From Hevea brasiliensis (lineage: Eukaryota > Streptophyta > Magnoliopsida > Malpighiales > Euphorbiaceae): 64,000 nt of DNA. Positions within the stretch are counted from its first letter, which is position 1, and each line of letters starts with the position of its first letter. Below the pieces are notes generated by a model. That model was not told where the DNA came from. It did no database searches and saw nothing but the letters and a program-made list of their open reading frames with translations. Both the position numbers and the translations under genes were made by a program. Below, in pieces: positions 21,901-33,506 of the stretch. The DNA is taken from positions 38,308,050 to 38,372,049 of the forward strand of contig NC_079502.1 of NCBI RefSeq assembly GCF_030052815.1, read 5' to 3'.

Positions 21901-23329
21901 ACTGGTAAGAAAGCTATCAGTTGCAAATGGGTATTTACAGTAAAGGTAAATCCGAATGGTTCTGTGGCTAGGTTAAAAGCACGCCTTGTAGCAAAAGGAT
22001 ATGCTCAGACATATGAGGTTGATTACTCTGACACTTTTTCTTCTGTAGCTAAACTTACTTCTATTTGCTTGTTTATCTCTTTAGCAGCTACATATGATTG
22101 GCCCCTGCATCAATTAGATATCAAGAATGCTTTCCTTCATGGTGATCTTCAGGAGGATGCGTATATTGAGCAACCACCTGGGTTTGTTGCTCAAGGGGAG
22201 TTGGGTAAAGTTTGTAGGCTTCGAAAGTTTTTTTATGGCTTGAAACAAAGAACTAGGGCATGGTTTGAGAGATTCAGTGAAGCAGTACAGAAATTTGGTA
22301 TGCAAAAAAGTAAGTGTGATCGCTCAATATTTTAGAGGCAATCTGAGGCTGGTCTAATTCTCCTGGTAGTCTATGTGGATGACATTGTCATCACTAGGAG
22401 TGACTCTGCAGGTATTTCATCTCTTAAAACCTTCCTCCAAACCCAGTTTTAGACCAAAGACTTGGGATTATTAAAGTATTTCTTGGGTATCTAAGTTATG
22501 AGAAGTAAGAAAGGTATTTTCTTATCTGAAAGAAAATATGTTCTCAATCTATTGATAGAGACAGGAAAATTAGGTGCTAAGCCTTGTAGTGCACTAATGA
22601 CTCCAACTTTACAACTGTTAGAAGGGGATAGTGAGTTGTTTAAAGATCTAGAGAGATACAGGAGATTGGTAGGAAAATTGAACTACCTTACAGTCACTCG
22701 TCCTGACATTACTTATGTCGTTAGTGTGGTAAGTCAATTTATGTCTTCCCCAACTGTTGCTAATTGGGAAGCCTTGGGACAAATCTTGTGTTATCTGAAG
22801 GACGCTCCAGGAAGAGGTTTGCTATAAGATAATCATGGGCATTTGAATGTTGAATGTTTTTCAGATGCCGACTGAGCTGGATCCAAGGTTGACAGGAGGT
22901 CAACCACTAGATATTGTGTTTTTTATTGGAGGAAATTTGGTGTCTTGAAGAAGCAAGAAGCAGAGTGTAGTTTCTCGATCTAGTGCTGAATCCGAATACA
23001 GAGTCATGGTACAATCAGTATGTGAGGTAATGTGGATACTTCAATTACTAGATGAGACAGGTTTTAAGACCTCCCTGCCTGCGAAATTGTAGTGTGGTAA
23101 TCAAGCTGCTCTCCATATTGCTTCTAATCCGTTGTTTCATGAGCAGACCAAACATATTGAGATTGATTGTCACTTTATTCGTGAAAAGATTCAACAACAG
23201 ATCATCTCAACAGGACACATCAAAACTGGAGAGTAGTTAGGCGAAATTTTCACAAAAGCTCTGAATGGAGCTAGGATTGGCTACATTTGTAACAAGTTGG
23301 GCATGATTAACATCTATGCTCCAACTTGA
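18954..23329 (+). pseudogene. Copia D gag-pol pseudogene
   Basis: Gag starts at ATG 18954 and is shifted by the duplication at 19149-19626. A stop follows the gag basic region (TAG at 19919). The CCHC knuckle is CYYCHEPGHTKYNY with the last Cys lost. The protease motif IDFGATDHMTSN has Ser to Phe. The integrase core keeps HSDVW, LRSENAKEYF (the second catalytic Asp changed to Glu) and SQNGVTERKN. RT motif [13 protein letters not shown] is at about 22110 and YVDDIVIT near 22370; RNase H motif SDAD is followed by a stop. Several in-frame stops in RT and RNase H. Confidence 0.88.
19149..19626 (+). repeat. 239-bp tandem duplication in gag of copia D
   Basis: Copies 19149-19387 and 19388-19626 join at GTTGCCCGG. 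They differ at about 11 positions, so the duplication is old. 239 is not a multiple of 3 and shifts the gag frame. Confidence 0.9.
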
Positions 23330-23336
23330 GGGGGAG

Positions 23337-23493
23337 TGTTATGGAAAGTCAATCACTATATTATTTCTCTGTATATTCTATATTCCTATTTAGGATTTCT
23401 TCCTAATTAGTAGAACACAATTATAGGAATCAATTGTATATATATACCCATGTACAGATTAATTGAAATTATGGAGAATCATCTCTTTCTACA
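23337..23493 (+). repeat. 3' LTR of copia D
   Basis: 157 bp, preceded by the polypurine tract. It differs from the 5' LTR by a 7-bp deletion and several substitutions. Confidence 0.92.
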
Positions 23494-23692
23494 TTGTCTA
23501 TTAGCTCTATTGCTATAGCCCATTAATTGCAAAATTTAATTTTTTCCCTACTCATTGCATATTATAGGAATTGAAAATGGGGAAAATGATTGACACTGGT
23601 AGATTTCCAGATCATTTGTATTTGTTGGACGATGGTGATGGTTTCTCAAATCCTAAAGCTTTATTAGGGAATTCAATAAGAGCTAATTAGCA
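23494..23692 (+). pseudogene. Copia J protease-end / GAG-pre-integrase fragment
   Basis: Reads LIAKFNFFPTHCIL, a stop (TAG), then KMGKMIDTGRFPDHLYLL, the copia GAG-pre-integrase signature. The wording differs from the A-H family, and its position between J leader and J reverse transcriptase fits element J. Confidence 0.65.
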
Positions 23693-23934
23693 TAGTTATT
23701 AACGGCCCAATTGCCCAAGAGGGTCCTACAGCCTAGGCGCAGGCCTGAGTGAGGTGAGGAGCAAAAATTAAAAAAAAAAATCTTAAAAAATAAAATAAAC
23801 GAGACAACTTCAAATAACAAAAAATTAAGCATAATAATAACTAGCATTCAAGAAAAAATTAAGTTTGCAATCCATTTAAAATTAAAATAAACTACTCGCA
23901 GTCATAGTTTAAAACACTAGTGTGTGTGTATGTA

Positions 23935-23968
<34 letters not shown>

Positions 23969-24062
23969 GACTTGAGTACTTGACTAGTCTTTTAATGTCT
24001 CAAAATAAAAGTCAAGACAAACACAAATAATAATAATAATCACTATTTATATTTAACATATT
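23693..24062. other. hAT-like MITE half and dinucleotide repeat
   Basis: CATAGTTATTAACGGCCCAA and the following CCTAGGCGCAGGCC-type words resemble the hAT-like element at 32624. A TG/TA microsatellite (23921-23968) follows. Copia E is inserted at the right edge and the other end was not identified. Confidence 0.4.
23921..23968. repeat. (TG)n(TA)n microsatellite
   Basis: Imperfect TG repeats passing into TA repeats. Confidence 0.9.
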
Positions 24063-24240
24063 TGTTATGGAAAGTCAATCATTATATTATTTCTCTGTAT
24101 ATTTTGTATTCTGTATTCCTATTTAGGAATTATTATTTAGGATTTCTTCCTAATTAGTAGAACACAATTATAGAAATCAATTGTATATATATACCCATGT
24201 ACAGATTAATTGAAATTAAGGAGAATCATCTCTTCCTACA
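24063..24240 (+). repeat. 5' LTR of copia E
   Basis: 178 bp, preceded by target duplication atatt (24058-24062) and followed by primer site TGGTATCAGAGC. It differs from the 3' LTR at 3 positions. Confidence 0.95.
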
Positions 24241-24529
24241 TGGTATCAGAGCAGGTCATCTATCTAGGGTGACTATTTGTTCTCACCACCCAGCTCAGGA
24301 GAGACCTTGGCCGCCGACCGGCCTTTTCGACTCCGATCAACATCGCCAGCGTCGCCTCAATCCCTTATTCCACCACTGTGTGCTGTTGCCTGATCCAGTA
24401 CACCATTAAAGGACTTCTGAGGTTTGGCTCTCAGATCCTATTTCAGTATTTGCTTGATTTGTGATTTTGGGTTATTTGCTACTGTAAGCACTTTGGATTA
24501 TCGTTTCGGTTAGTTTTCTTTCTCAACAA

Positions 24530-25900
24530 ATGGCAGACAATAAGAATGTTATTTCTGATGTGATTCCGGTGATGACTAAGATCACGGAACACAAACTTAA
24601 TGATTCGAATTACCTGGAGTGGAGTAAGACTGTTAGGGTCTATTTGCGTAGCATTGATAAGGATGATCACCTTACTAAAGATCCACCTACTGAGTGATCA
24701 CACTTACTCTTTTGCAAACCAAATTCCTGTACTGCTTCACTGAATCTCCCAAACCAGGCCCTAGGACTTTGTTTCAAGCCATAAAGTTTGTAGGCTTCGG
24801 AAGTCTCTTTATGGCTTGAAACAAAGTCCTAGGGCCTGGTTTGGGAGATTCAGAAGAAGACAGAATTTGGTATGCAAAAGAGTAAGTGTGATCACTCAGT
24901 ATTTTATAGGCAATCTGAGGCTGGTTTAATTCTCCTGGTAGTCTATGTGGATGACATTATCATCACTGGGAGTGACTCTGCAGGTATTTCATCTCTTAAA
25001 ACCTTCCTCCAAACCCAGTTTCAGACCAAAGACTTGGGATTATTAAAGTATTTCTTGGGTATTGAAGTTATGAGAAGTAAGAAGGGTATTTTCTTGTCTC
25101 AAAGAAAATATGTCCTCGATCTATTGACGGAAACAGGAAAATTAGGTGCTAAGCCTTGTAGTGCACCAATGACTCCAAATTTACAACTGTTAGCAGAGGA
25201 TAGTGAGTTATTTGAAGATCCAGAGAGATACAGGAGATTGGTAGGAAAATTGAACTGCCTTACAGTTACTCGTCCTGACATTGCTTATGCCGTTAGTGTG
25301 GTAAGTCAGTTTATGTTTTCCCCAACTGTTGCTCATTAGGAAGCCTTGGGACAAATCTTGTGTTAACTAAAGGGAGCTCCAGGAAGAGGTTTGTTATATG
25401 GTAATCATGGGCAATTGAATGTTGAATGTTTTTCAGATGCCGACTGGGCTGGATCTAAGGTTGGCAGGAGATCAACTACTGGATATTGCGTTTTTGTTGG
25501 AGGAAATTTGGTGTCTTGGAGAAGCAAGAAACAGAGTGTAGTTTCTCGATCTAGTGCTGAATCCGAATACAGAGCCATGGCACAATCAGTATGTGAGGTA
25601 ATGTGGATACTTCAATTACTATATGAGACAGGTTTTAAGACCGCCCTGCCTGCGAAATGATGGTGTGATAATCAAACTGCTCTCCATATTGCTTCTAATC
25701 CGGTATTTCATGAGCGGACCAAACATATTGAGATTGATTGTCACTTTATTCGTGAAAAGATTCAACAACAGATCATCTCAACAGGATATATCAAAACTGG
25801 AGAGCAATTAGGAGACATTTTCACAAAAGCTCTGAATGGAGCTAGGATTGACCACATTTGTAACAAGTTGGGCATGATTAACATCTATGCTCCAACTTGA
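24530..25900 (+). pseudogene. Copia E gag/RT-RNase H fusion remnant
   Basis: ATG at 24530 starts gag (MADNKN) and runs to about 24690. After the inverted segment, RT resumes near 24790 with YVDDIIITGS near 24945, DIAYAVSVVSQF near 25280, and RNase H with [22 protein letters not shown] near 25545 and KHIEIDCHF near 25720. Stops occur at 25339 (TGG to TAG), near 25365 and at 25659 (TGA). Confidence 0.88.
24691..24898. repeat. Inverted repeat (96/92-bp arms) within copia E
   Basis: 24691-24786 is the reverse complement of RT sequence present directly at 24807-24898; the direct arm lacks 4 bp. The spacer is 20 bp. The junctions show short homologies (TGA on the gag side, TAAAG at the turn). Confidence 0.92.
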
Positions 25901-25907
25901 GGGGGAG

Positions 25908-26085
25908 TGTTATGGAAAGTCAATCATTATATTATTTCTCTGTATATTTTGTATTCTGTATTCCTATTTAGGAATTCTTATTTAGGATTTCTTCCTAATT
26001 AGTAGAACACAATTATATAAATCAATTGTATATATATACCCATGTACAGATTAATTGAAATTAAGGAGAATCATCTCTTTCTACA
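25908..26085 (+). repeat. 3' LTR of copia E
   Basis: 178 bp after polypurine tract TTGAGGGGGAG; followed by target duplication atatt. Confidence 0.95.
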
Positions 26086-26371
26086 ATATTCAACTAATTA
26101 AACATTATTAATAATTTAGCATAATATCTTAATTTCTCTAAGAACTAAAAACTGCAAAATTCAAACAAGAAATTTAGTTAAGATTCAAGAAACAGCATAA
26201 TATTTAACATTTGAATCCACAATATTTAATATCTACTTGCCTATGGAACTAACTAAAATTTTGAAACTGATATCAAGAATCTATTGTAAATTATTCAAGC
26301 AAGCTACTCAAGGACCTCCGAAAGAGGAATGTAACTCATCTAACATTTAAGCAAATCTTCTTTCTATTTAT

Positions 26372-26470
26372 TGTTAAGGTATACTCAAAGAGGTATTTAT
26401 ATCCTTGTATATAAATACCTTAAATACCTTGTATCTCATTCAACAAAATACACAGAAAATATTAACTACA
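26372..26470 (+). repeat. 5' LTR of copia I, internally deleted
   Basis: 99 bp: TGTTAAGG start, and TGTATCTCATTCAACAAAAT through ACTACA shared with the 3' LTR (31230-31416, 187 bp). The middle is missing. Primer site TGGTATCAGAGC follows at 26471. Confidence 0.8.
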
Positions 26471-26950
26471 TGGTATCAGAGCTTTGTTAAAAAAGAATTT
26501 TCTTTTTTTTTATCAAAAGCATCACTGTGGAGTTAGGTCACCATCTCAAAGTGACATTTAAGTCCCACTGCCCACCTAGGAAGGAAGGTCCCTTGCCAAC
26601 ATCCTCACCCAGAAAATCCAGTTACCAGAAGACCGGCGAGTGAGGCTCATGCGCCGGTACAAGCTCCTATCGCCGTCCCACTTGCTCGAGAGTGGAGGCT
26701 CGTCTGACGTCCTCTGCCACTCCGATTGTTCTCGCCGGCTTCGCCTTGGGTGCATACTGCATCCTTGTTAGTTGTTTTGCCATAGGGTGCCCTTGTGGAG
26801 GTGATTTGTCTTGATCCACCTACTGTTGGTATGTTTCTGGCTTTTGTTACACTGAACTGCTTTAAAATTGTGTGTTGAGGTGTGTTTGCACTGTGCTTAT
26901 TGGTTTGGGAAAGGAGATTTCTGTGATTTGCTACTGTGAAATTTTTTTTA

Positions 26951-29900
26951 ATGGCGGAAAGTAAAAGTGTAATAGCTGATGTGATTCCTACGATGACTAA
27001 AATCATGAAACACAAACTTAATGATTCTAATTATCTGGATTGGAGTAAGACGGTTCGAGTTTATTTGCGAAATATCGACAAGGATGATCATCTCACCCAA
27101 GATCCACCTACTGATGATACAAAGCAAACTTGGATGAGGGAGGATGCTCGTTTGTTCCTACAAATTCGCAATTCCATTAACAGTGAGATAATTAGCTTAA
27201 TTAATTACTGTGAGTTTGTTAAAGAATTGATGGATTATTTAGAATTCTTATAATAGGGTAAATGAAATATCTCTTGTATTTATGAGGTATGTAACGCATT
27301 TTATCGTGCAGAGAAACAAGATAGGTCCCTTACAGCCTATTTTATGGATTTTAAAAAGATCTATGAAGAACTTAATGTCTTAATGCCGTTTAATCTTGAT
27401 GTGAAAGTTCAACAAACTCAACGAGGACAAATGGCTGTCATGAGTTTTTTGGCAGGCCTTCCCTCAGAGTTTGAGACTGTTAAATCTCAAATTCTTTCTG
27501 GTTCTAAAATTTCATCTCTGCATGATACTTTCTCAAGAGTACTTCGTACTGAAGCTCCCCAATTCTCCCAATCTGTTAATAGTGCTCTTGTTAGTCGTAC
27601 TGACAGTGGCAGGCAATGTCATAAAGGAGGTTATAGTGGTAATAGGGGTAACCAGCGTAGTGGGTCGAGAAAAATTGAATGTTACAATTGCCATGAGCCA
27701 GGTCATACAAAAAGTTATTGTCCGAAACTTCAGAATAAGAACCCACTATCTCAGATAGCCAATATGGTAGTTGAAGCCTCTTCAGTAGCTCCTTCTGAGA
27801 AAGCAGTTTTGGTATCCGTTGAAGAATATGCACAATTCTCACAGTATCAGGCCTCTCTAAAGTCCTCTAGTTCGCAGTCACTGTAATTGCTGAGTCAGGT
27901 AAATCTACTACATGTCTTGTCTCTTCTAAATAGGTCATTGATTCTGGTACTATAGACTACATGACAGGTAATTCTAATCTTTTGTCTACATTTCAACCTC
28001 ATCATCCTCTGTTGTTTAGGCCGATGGGTCCAAGTCTTATGTCCTGGGTTCTGGCATTGCAAATCTCACACCATCCATTTTTGTATCATATGTTTTGTGT
28101 CTACCCAAATTCGCTTTTAATTTACTCTCTGTCAGTAAACTTACTCGGGTCTTAAATTGTAGTGTCTCATTTTTTCCCGATCATTGTTTGTTTCAGGATC
28201 TTACGACGAAGCAGATTATTGGTAGAGGATATGAGTCTGGAGGCCTATACGTCCTTGACAAACAGGTGCCAAGATCCCTTGTGTGTTTCAATATTTTAAC
28301 TCCTATTAAAGTCTATTGTCGGTTGGGACATCCATCTTTATCTGTCTTGAAGAAGTTATGTCCATAGCTTCAATCTTTGTCAGTTTACCAAACATCATCG
28401 GGTTTTTTCCCATTTTGAGTTAGTTCATTTTGATGTATGGGGTCACAAACTCTGAATTCATGTATTTTGTTACACTTATTGATGATTATTCCCGTGTTAC
28501 TTGGTTATTTTTAATGAAGAATCATTCGGAATTGTTTTTTATTTTTTGTGCCTTTTATGCTGAGATTCAAAATCAATTAAATACGTCTGTGCATATATTG
28601 AGAAGCAATAATGCTAAGGAACATCTTTCTGGCAATTTTCAAACCTATATGTCACAAAAAGACATTCTTCATCAGACATCTTATGTTGATACTCCATCCC
28701 AGAATGGGATTGCTGAAAGAAAAAATAGACATCTCCTTAAGGTAGCACGAGCACTCCTTTTTGAAATGAAGGTTTTTAAACAGTTTTGGACTGATGCAGT
28801 TTCTACAGCTTGTTTCCTGATTAATCGTATGTCACCATCTGTCCTTAACAGTGACATTCCTTATATCATTTTGTTTCCTTCTAAATCTTTGTTTCCTATT
28901 GAACCTCGAATCTTTGGTAGTACTTATTCTGTGCGAGATGTTCGTCCACAAGCTACTAAACTGAATCCCAAGTCTCTTAGGTGCTGCTTCCTTGGATATT
29001 CTCGACTTCAAAAAGGGTACAGATGTTTTCCTCCAACCCTTAATCCTTATATTGTACCTACTGATGTTACCTTTTTTGAATCTACTATATTCTTTCCTCC
29101 CTCAACTATTTAAGAGAGTCCGGGGGAAGAAGATGATCTCTTAGTCTATTCTGTCCATCCAGTGTCATGTCCTCACCCAGGTCCTCATAATTCTCCTGCA
29201 CCAGCACCGGTTCAACACCCTCGCCCACCTGTTGTTCATATTTATTCTAGGAGATTGGAGACTCTTGACTCAGATCCTCCACCAGCTTCTTCGTCAGAAG
29301 ATCCAGTTCCATCCACTGCTCCTCAGTCTGACTTACATCTTCCCATTGCTCTTCGCAAAGGTAAATGTCAATGTACTTATCCTATCTCTTCCTTTGTATG
29401 TTATGATCACTTGTCTCCATCATCTCGTTGTTTTATCAGTTCTCTAGATACTATTTCTATTCCTAAAACTATTGCTGAAGCATTGTCCCATCCTGGCTAG
29501 CGTGTTGCAATAGAAGAGGAAATGGTGGCTTTAAATACTAATGGTACTTGGGAATTGGCACATCTGCCCCCGGATAAGAAAGCTATTGGATGTAAATGGG
29601 TTTTTACAGTCAAAGTGAATTCCGATGGTACTGTGGCTTGTCTCAAGGCTCACCTTATTGCTAAAGGATATGCTCATACTTATAGCGCTGATTACTCTGA
29701 CAATTTCTCTCCTGCTGCTAAACTAGCTTTTGTTAGCTTGTTTGTTTCTTTGGCAGCTAGATATGATTGGCCTTTACATCAGTTAGATATCAAAAATGTT
29801 TTCCTTCATCGTCATCTCCAGGAGATATTTTATATGGAGCAACCACCAAGTTTTGTTGCTCAGGGGGAGTTAGGCAATGTTTGCAGGCTCCGAAAATCCC

Positions 29901-31222
29901 TTTATGGCTTGAAACAGAGTGCTCGAGCTTGGTTTGGCAAATTCAATGAGGTAGTCAGCAATTTGCTATGAAGAAAAGCAAGTCCAATCATTCGGCGTTT
30001 TATAAACACTCTAAAGCAGGACTAATCTTACTTATAGTATATGTTGATGATATTGTTATTACTGAAAATGACTCTGCAGGCATTTCATTACTTAAGTCAT
30101 TCCTTCAGACTCAATTTCAAATAAAAGATTTGGGCTTGTTGAAATATTTCTTAGGCATTGAAGTTTCAAGGTATAAGAAAGGCATCTTCCTATCTCAGAG
30201 AAAGTATGTCCTTGATTTATTGGCGGAAACAGGAAAAATAAGTGTCAAACCATGCAGTGCACCAATGACTCCAAATCTTCAGCTCACAACAGGAGATGGT
30301 GAACTATTTAAGGACCCTGAGATGTATAGGCGATTAGTTGGCAAACTTAATTATCTCACAGTGACTCGTCCGGATATTGCATATTCAGTTAGTGTTGTAA
30401 GTCAATTTATGTCCTCTCCTACAAACCATTGGGAAGCTTTGAGGCAAATTTTATGTTACTTGAAGGGTGCTCCAGGTCGTGGTCTCTTATATAGCAATCA
30501 TAAGCACTTAAATATTGAGTGTTTTTCAGATGCAGATTGGGCAGGTTCAAAGATTGATAGGAAATCCATTACAGGATATTGTATCTTTGTTGGAGGAAAC
30601 TTAGTATCTTGGAGAAGTAAGAAACAAACTGTAGTTTAATTTATGTCATCTCCTACTATTAACCATTTGAAAGCTTTGGGGCAAATTTTATGTTATTTGA
30701 AGAGTGTTCCAAGTCGTGGTCTCTTATATAGCAATCATGGGCACTTAAATATTGAGTTTTTTTCAGATGCAGATTGGGTAAGTTCAAAGATTGATAGGAG
30801 ATCCATTACAGGATATTTTATCTTTGTTGGAGGAAACTTAGTATCTTTGATAAGTAAGAAACAAACTGTAGTTTCTCGTTCGAGTGCTGAATCAGAATAT
30901 CGAGCTATGGCCTAAGCTGTGTGTAATGTGGACACGTCAGTTATTGGAAGAAGTGGATTTTGAGACATCATCTCTTGCCAAACTATGGTGTGACAATCAA
31001 GTTGCTCTCCACATCACCTCAAATCCAATGTTTCATGAGCGTGCTAAACATATTGAAATTGATTGTCACTTCCTTCGAGAAAAGATTCAGCAGAAGATCA
31101 TCTCAACAAGGTATGTCAAAATCGGAGAGCAGTTAGGAGATATCTTCACAAAGACTTTGAATAGGGCTCAGGTTGAGTACATTTGTAATAAGTTGATCAT
31201 TAATATCTATGCTCCAACTTAA
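26951..31222 (+). pseudogene. Copia I gag-pol pseudogene
   Basis: ATG at 26951. Gag has a stop near 27252, with the CCHC knuckle CYNCHEPGHTKSYC near 27680. The protease keeps VIDSGTIDYMTGN near 27945. Integrase lost its CxxC knuckle by a deletion near 28370-28430 but keeps IDDYSRVTWLF near 28480, LRSNNAKEHLS (second Asp changed to Asn) and SQNGIAERKN near 28700. RT has QLDIKNVFLH near 29790 and YVDDIVIT near 30040. RNase H is duplicated, with a stop at the joint. Confidence 0.87.
30404..30874 (+). repeat. Tandem duplication in RNase H of copia I
   Basis: Copies 30404-30637 (234 bp) and 30638-30874 (237 bp) each span the end of RT and the FSDADW / GGNLVS block. The first copy has 3 bp fewer. 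The junction TTTAATTTATG makes a TAA stop. The copies have diverged by many substitutions. Confidence 0.9.
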
Positions 31223-31229
31223 GGGGGAG

Positions 31230-31416
31230 TGTTATTGAAAGTCAATCCTATACTTATGTAAAGAATATTCTTTCTCAATTAGTTAGCATAATTAGTGGGA
31301 TATCACTCCAATTAGAATACTTAATTATAGGATTCAGAATACTTAATTATATAATCTTTTGTATATAAATACCTTGTATCTCATTCAACAAAATACACAG
31401 AAAAATATTCACTACC
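31230..31416 (+). repeat. 3' LTR of copia I
   Basis: 187 bp, TGTTATTGAAAGTC...ATTCACTAC. Its last base is C where the 5' LTR ends in A. Confidence 0.75.
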
Positions 31417-32623
31417 CTATCCTATAGGATCGGAAGAAAGCATATCTTGATCCAAAATTTAAGGTATCCACTGTAGAGGAAATGAAAGATTTGGCAAGAA
31501 ATGAGACATGAGAGCTTGTTACTCTTTCTTTGTGGAAGAAACAAATTGGATGCAAATGGGTGTTTACTGTAAAGCATAGAGCATAACGTTCCATTGAAAG
31601 TTATAAGGCTAGAATAGCAACAAAAGACTTTACTTAGACATATGGGATAGATTATTAAGAACTTTGGCTCTTGTTGCAAAGATTAATACTATCAAGATCT
31701 TGTTCTCATGTGCTACAAACCTTGAATGGGACCTATAGCAATTTGATGTTAAATGCTTTTTTGCATGGAGATCTAGAAGAAGAGGTGTACATGGAAATTC
31801 TTCAAGTGTTGGATAAAATACCCAAAGGAAAACCTTGTGGATTGAAAAAAGCATTATATGCTTTGAAGCAATCACCAAGAGTATAGTTTGACAAATTTAG
31901 CAAGGCCAAGATTTCCTTTAGTTTCTATCAAAGCAATGCTGATCATACCCTACTTATGAGGCACCATAGAGGTAAAATCATACTGCTTATTATCTATGTT
32001 GATGATATGGTTGTGACAAGAGATGATAAAAAAGAAGATTGCTCATCCAAAAGAGCACTTGGCCCAGAAATTTGAGATTAAAGACTTTGTTATATAATAG
32101 TACTTTCTTGGGATAGAAGTTGTCAGATCAAACAAGAGGATCTTCGTCTCTCAAAGGAAGTAAATGTTGGACCTCCTTGATGAAACAGATATGTTGAGTT
32201 GTAAACTGCAGAATCTCCTATTGAAGCTAATCACAAGCTACAAACAGGACTTGGGGAGTCGATTCACCAAGGAAGGTATTAGAGGCTGGTTAAGAGCTTG
32301 ATCCATCCTTCTCGTACTAGACCAAACATAGTGTGAGTTTGGTAAACCAATATATACATGATCATCGAAAACCTCACTTAGAAGTTTTTTTTTCCACATT
32401 TTGAAATATTTAAAATCTACATCCGAAAAAGGACTTCTGTTTTCAAAACTTGGCACCTCCAAATAAAAGCATTTATAAATGCAGATTAAACTGGATCTCT
32501 TGATGATAGAAGATTAACATCAAGTTATTGCACCTTCGTTGATAGCAATTTGGTCACTTAGAAGTAAGAAGCAGAATGTAATAGTAAGATCCAATGCAAA
32601 AGCAGAATACAAAGCCATGGCAC
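31417..32623 (+). pseudogene. Copia J reverse transcriptase remnant
   Basis: Old copia RT in several frames: a GCKWVFTVKH-like stretch near 31545, a FLHGDLEEEVYME stretch near 31770, CGLKKALYALKQSPR near 31840, YVDDMVVT near 31995 and an RNase H start near 32480. Many stops and indels. It is interrupted at 32623 inside the SAEAEYKAMA motif by the hAT-like element, and resumes at 38161. Confidence 0.82.
32616..32623 (+). repeat. 8-bp target duplication of hAT-like element, left
   Basis: CATGGCAC recurs at 38153-38160. Eight bp is the hAT target size, and removing the insert rejoins the J RNase H reading. Confidence 0.85.
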
Positions 32624-32709
32624 CAGTGTTATTAAATCGAGAGGCTACACTAAGGCAACAGGGTACCCCATGTCCTTAGGCTAGAGGCAAGGCGAGGCAC
32701 TATAGCCTA

Positions 32710-32713
<4 letters not shown>

Positions 32714-32771
<58 letters not shown>
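32714..32771. repeat. (TA)n microsatellite
   Basis: Long TA run inside the hAT-like element. Confidence 0.9.
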
Positions 32772-32774
<3 letters not shown>

Positions 32775-33306
32775 GCCTTATTTTATTTATACTATCCACG
32801 TACACATCTCAATCTAAAGGACAACATATCACAAAGTGTATCTAGAACTGCATACAGATGCGTGAGAGAAGAAAAGAAGAGAATAATAAAGAAGAACGAG
32901 AGGAGCAGGAAAAAAATTTAAAAAAAAAAAAATTCATGTGCACGTGCTAAAAGAGAGTTGCCAGACGACTGTTAGAGAAGAGAAGAATTAAAGATGGGGA
33001 AAAGAAAGAGAAGAAAGAAGAAGAGGAGAGAAAGAGAGAGGAAAGACGAGAGAAGAATATCTATTTTGCTCTGATTCCTTTCTCCCTACTGTGCAATGGT
33101 GTGAAATAGAGGTAGGGTTCTTTTTAACATGTTGATGTTTGAAAAAAAAATTAAAAAAAAAAGAAAGTTTCATTAATTTAGGAAGGCATCGCCTCTTGCC
33201 TTTCCACACTGTGCGCTCGCCTCTCGAAAGCTAAGGTGTGCCTTAGCCAAGTGAGGTGCCACTGCATCGTCTTGCCTCGCCCGGCGCATTTTAGAGACTT
33301 TAACAA

Positions 33307-33506
33307 TGTTATGGAAAGTCGATCACTATGTTATGGAAAGTCAATCACTATATTATTTCTCTGTATATTTTGTATTTTGTATTCCTATTTAGGATTTCTT
33401 ATTTAGGATTTTTTCCTAATTAGTAGAACACAATTATAGGAATCAATTGTATATATATACCCATGTACAGATTAATTGAAATCAATGAGAATCATCTCTT
33501 TCTACA
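33307..33506 (+). repeat. 5' LTR of copia B
   Basis: 200 bp. The first 22 bp are a near copy of the next 22 bp (one mismatch), making the LTR longer than the 178-bp family form. Preceded by target duplication aacaa (33302-33306). Confidence 0.95.

Larger units (their letters stand above)
18496..23493 (+). mobile_element. Copia D, complete but without target duplication
   Basis: Two LTRs, primer site, full polyprotein order and polypurine tract TTGAGGGGGAG before the 3' LTR. It is 4998 bp long, including a 239-bp tandem duplication in gag. The flanking 5-mers (ctaca left, ttgtc right) do not match. The left flank is leader and the right flank protease of J, so a stretch of J is missing around D, as expected after recombination between two related insertions. 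Confidence 0.88.
24063..26085 (+). mobile_element. Copia E, internally deleted derivative with snapback
   Basis: 2023 bp with both 178-bp LTRs and an exact 5-bp target duplication (atatt, 24058-24062 and 26086-26090). Only the leader, the first 50 or so gag codons and the RT-RNase H part remain; most of gag, protease and integrase are absent. At the deletion point an inverted copy of RT sequence (24691-24786) faces the direct copy (24807-24898). Because target duplication and LTRs are intact, the rearrangement was probably already present when this copy integrated. Confidence 0.92.
26372..31416 (+). mobile_element. Copia I, a sister lineage of the A-H family
   Basis: Full polyprotein order between a shortened 5' LTR and a 187-bp 3' LTR, with polypurine tract TTAAGGGGGAG. 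Gag and pol are clearly homologous to A-H, but the LTR bodies differ apart from the first 18 bp. It has a duplicated RNase H segment. Flanking 5-mers do not match (tttat versus ctatc). It sits inside J, antisense to TOP3A. Confidence 0.85.

Noticed and set aside
26372..31416. Copia I target duplication
   Set aside because: Flanks tttat and ctatc do not match and the 3' LTR end is altered, so no duplication can be claimed.
32880..33210. Purine-rich open frame in the hAT-like element
   Set aside because: Low-complexity AGAGAAGA sequence within a MITE; no family resemblance.
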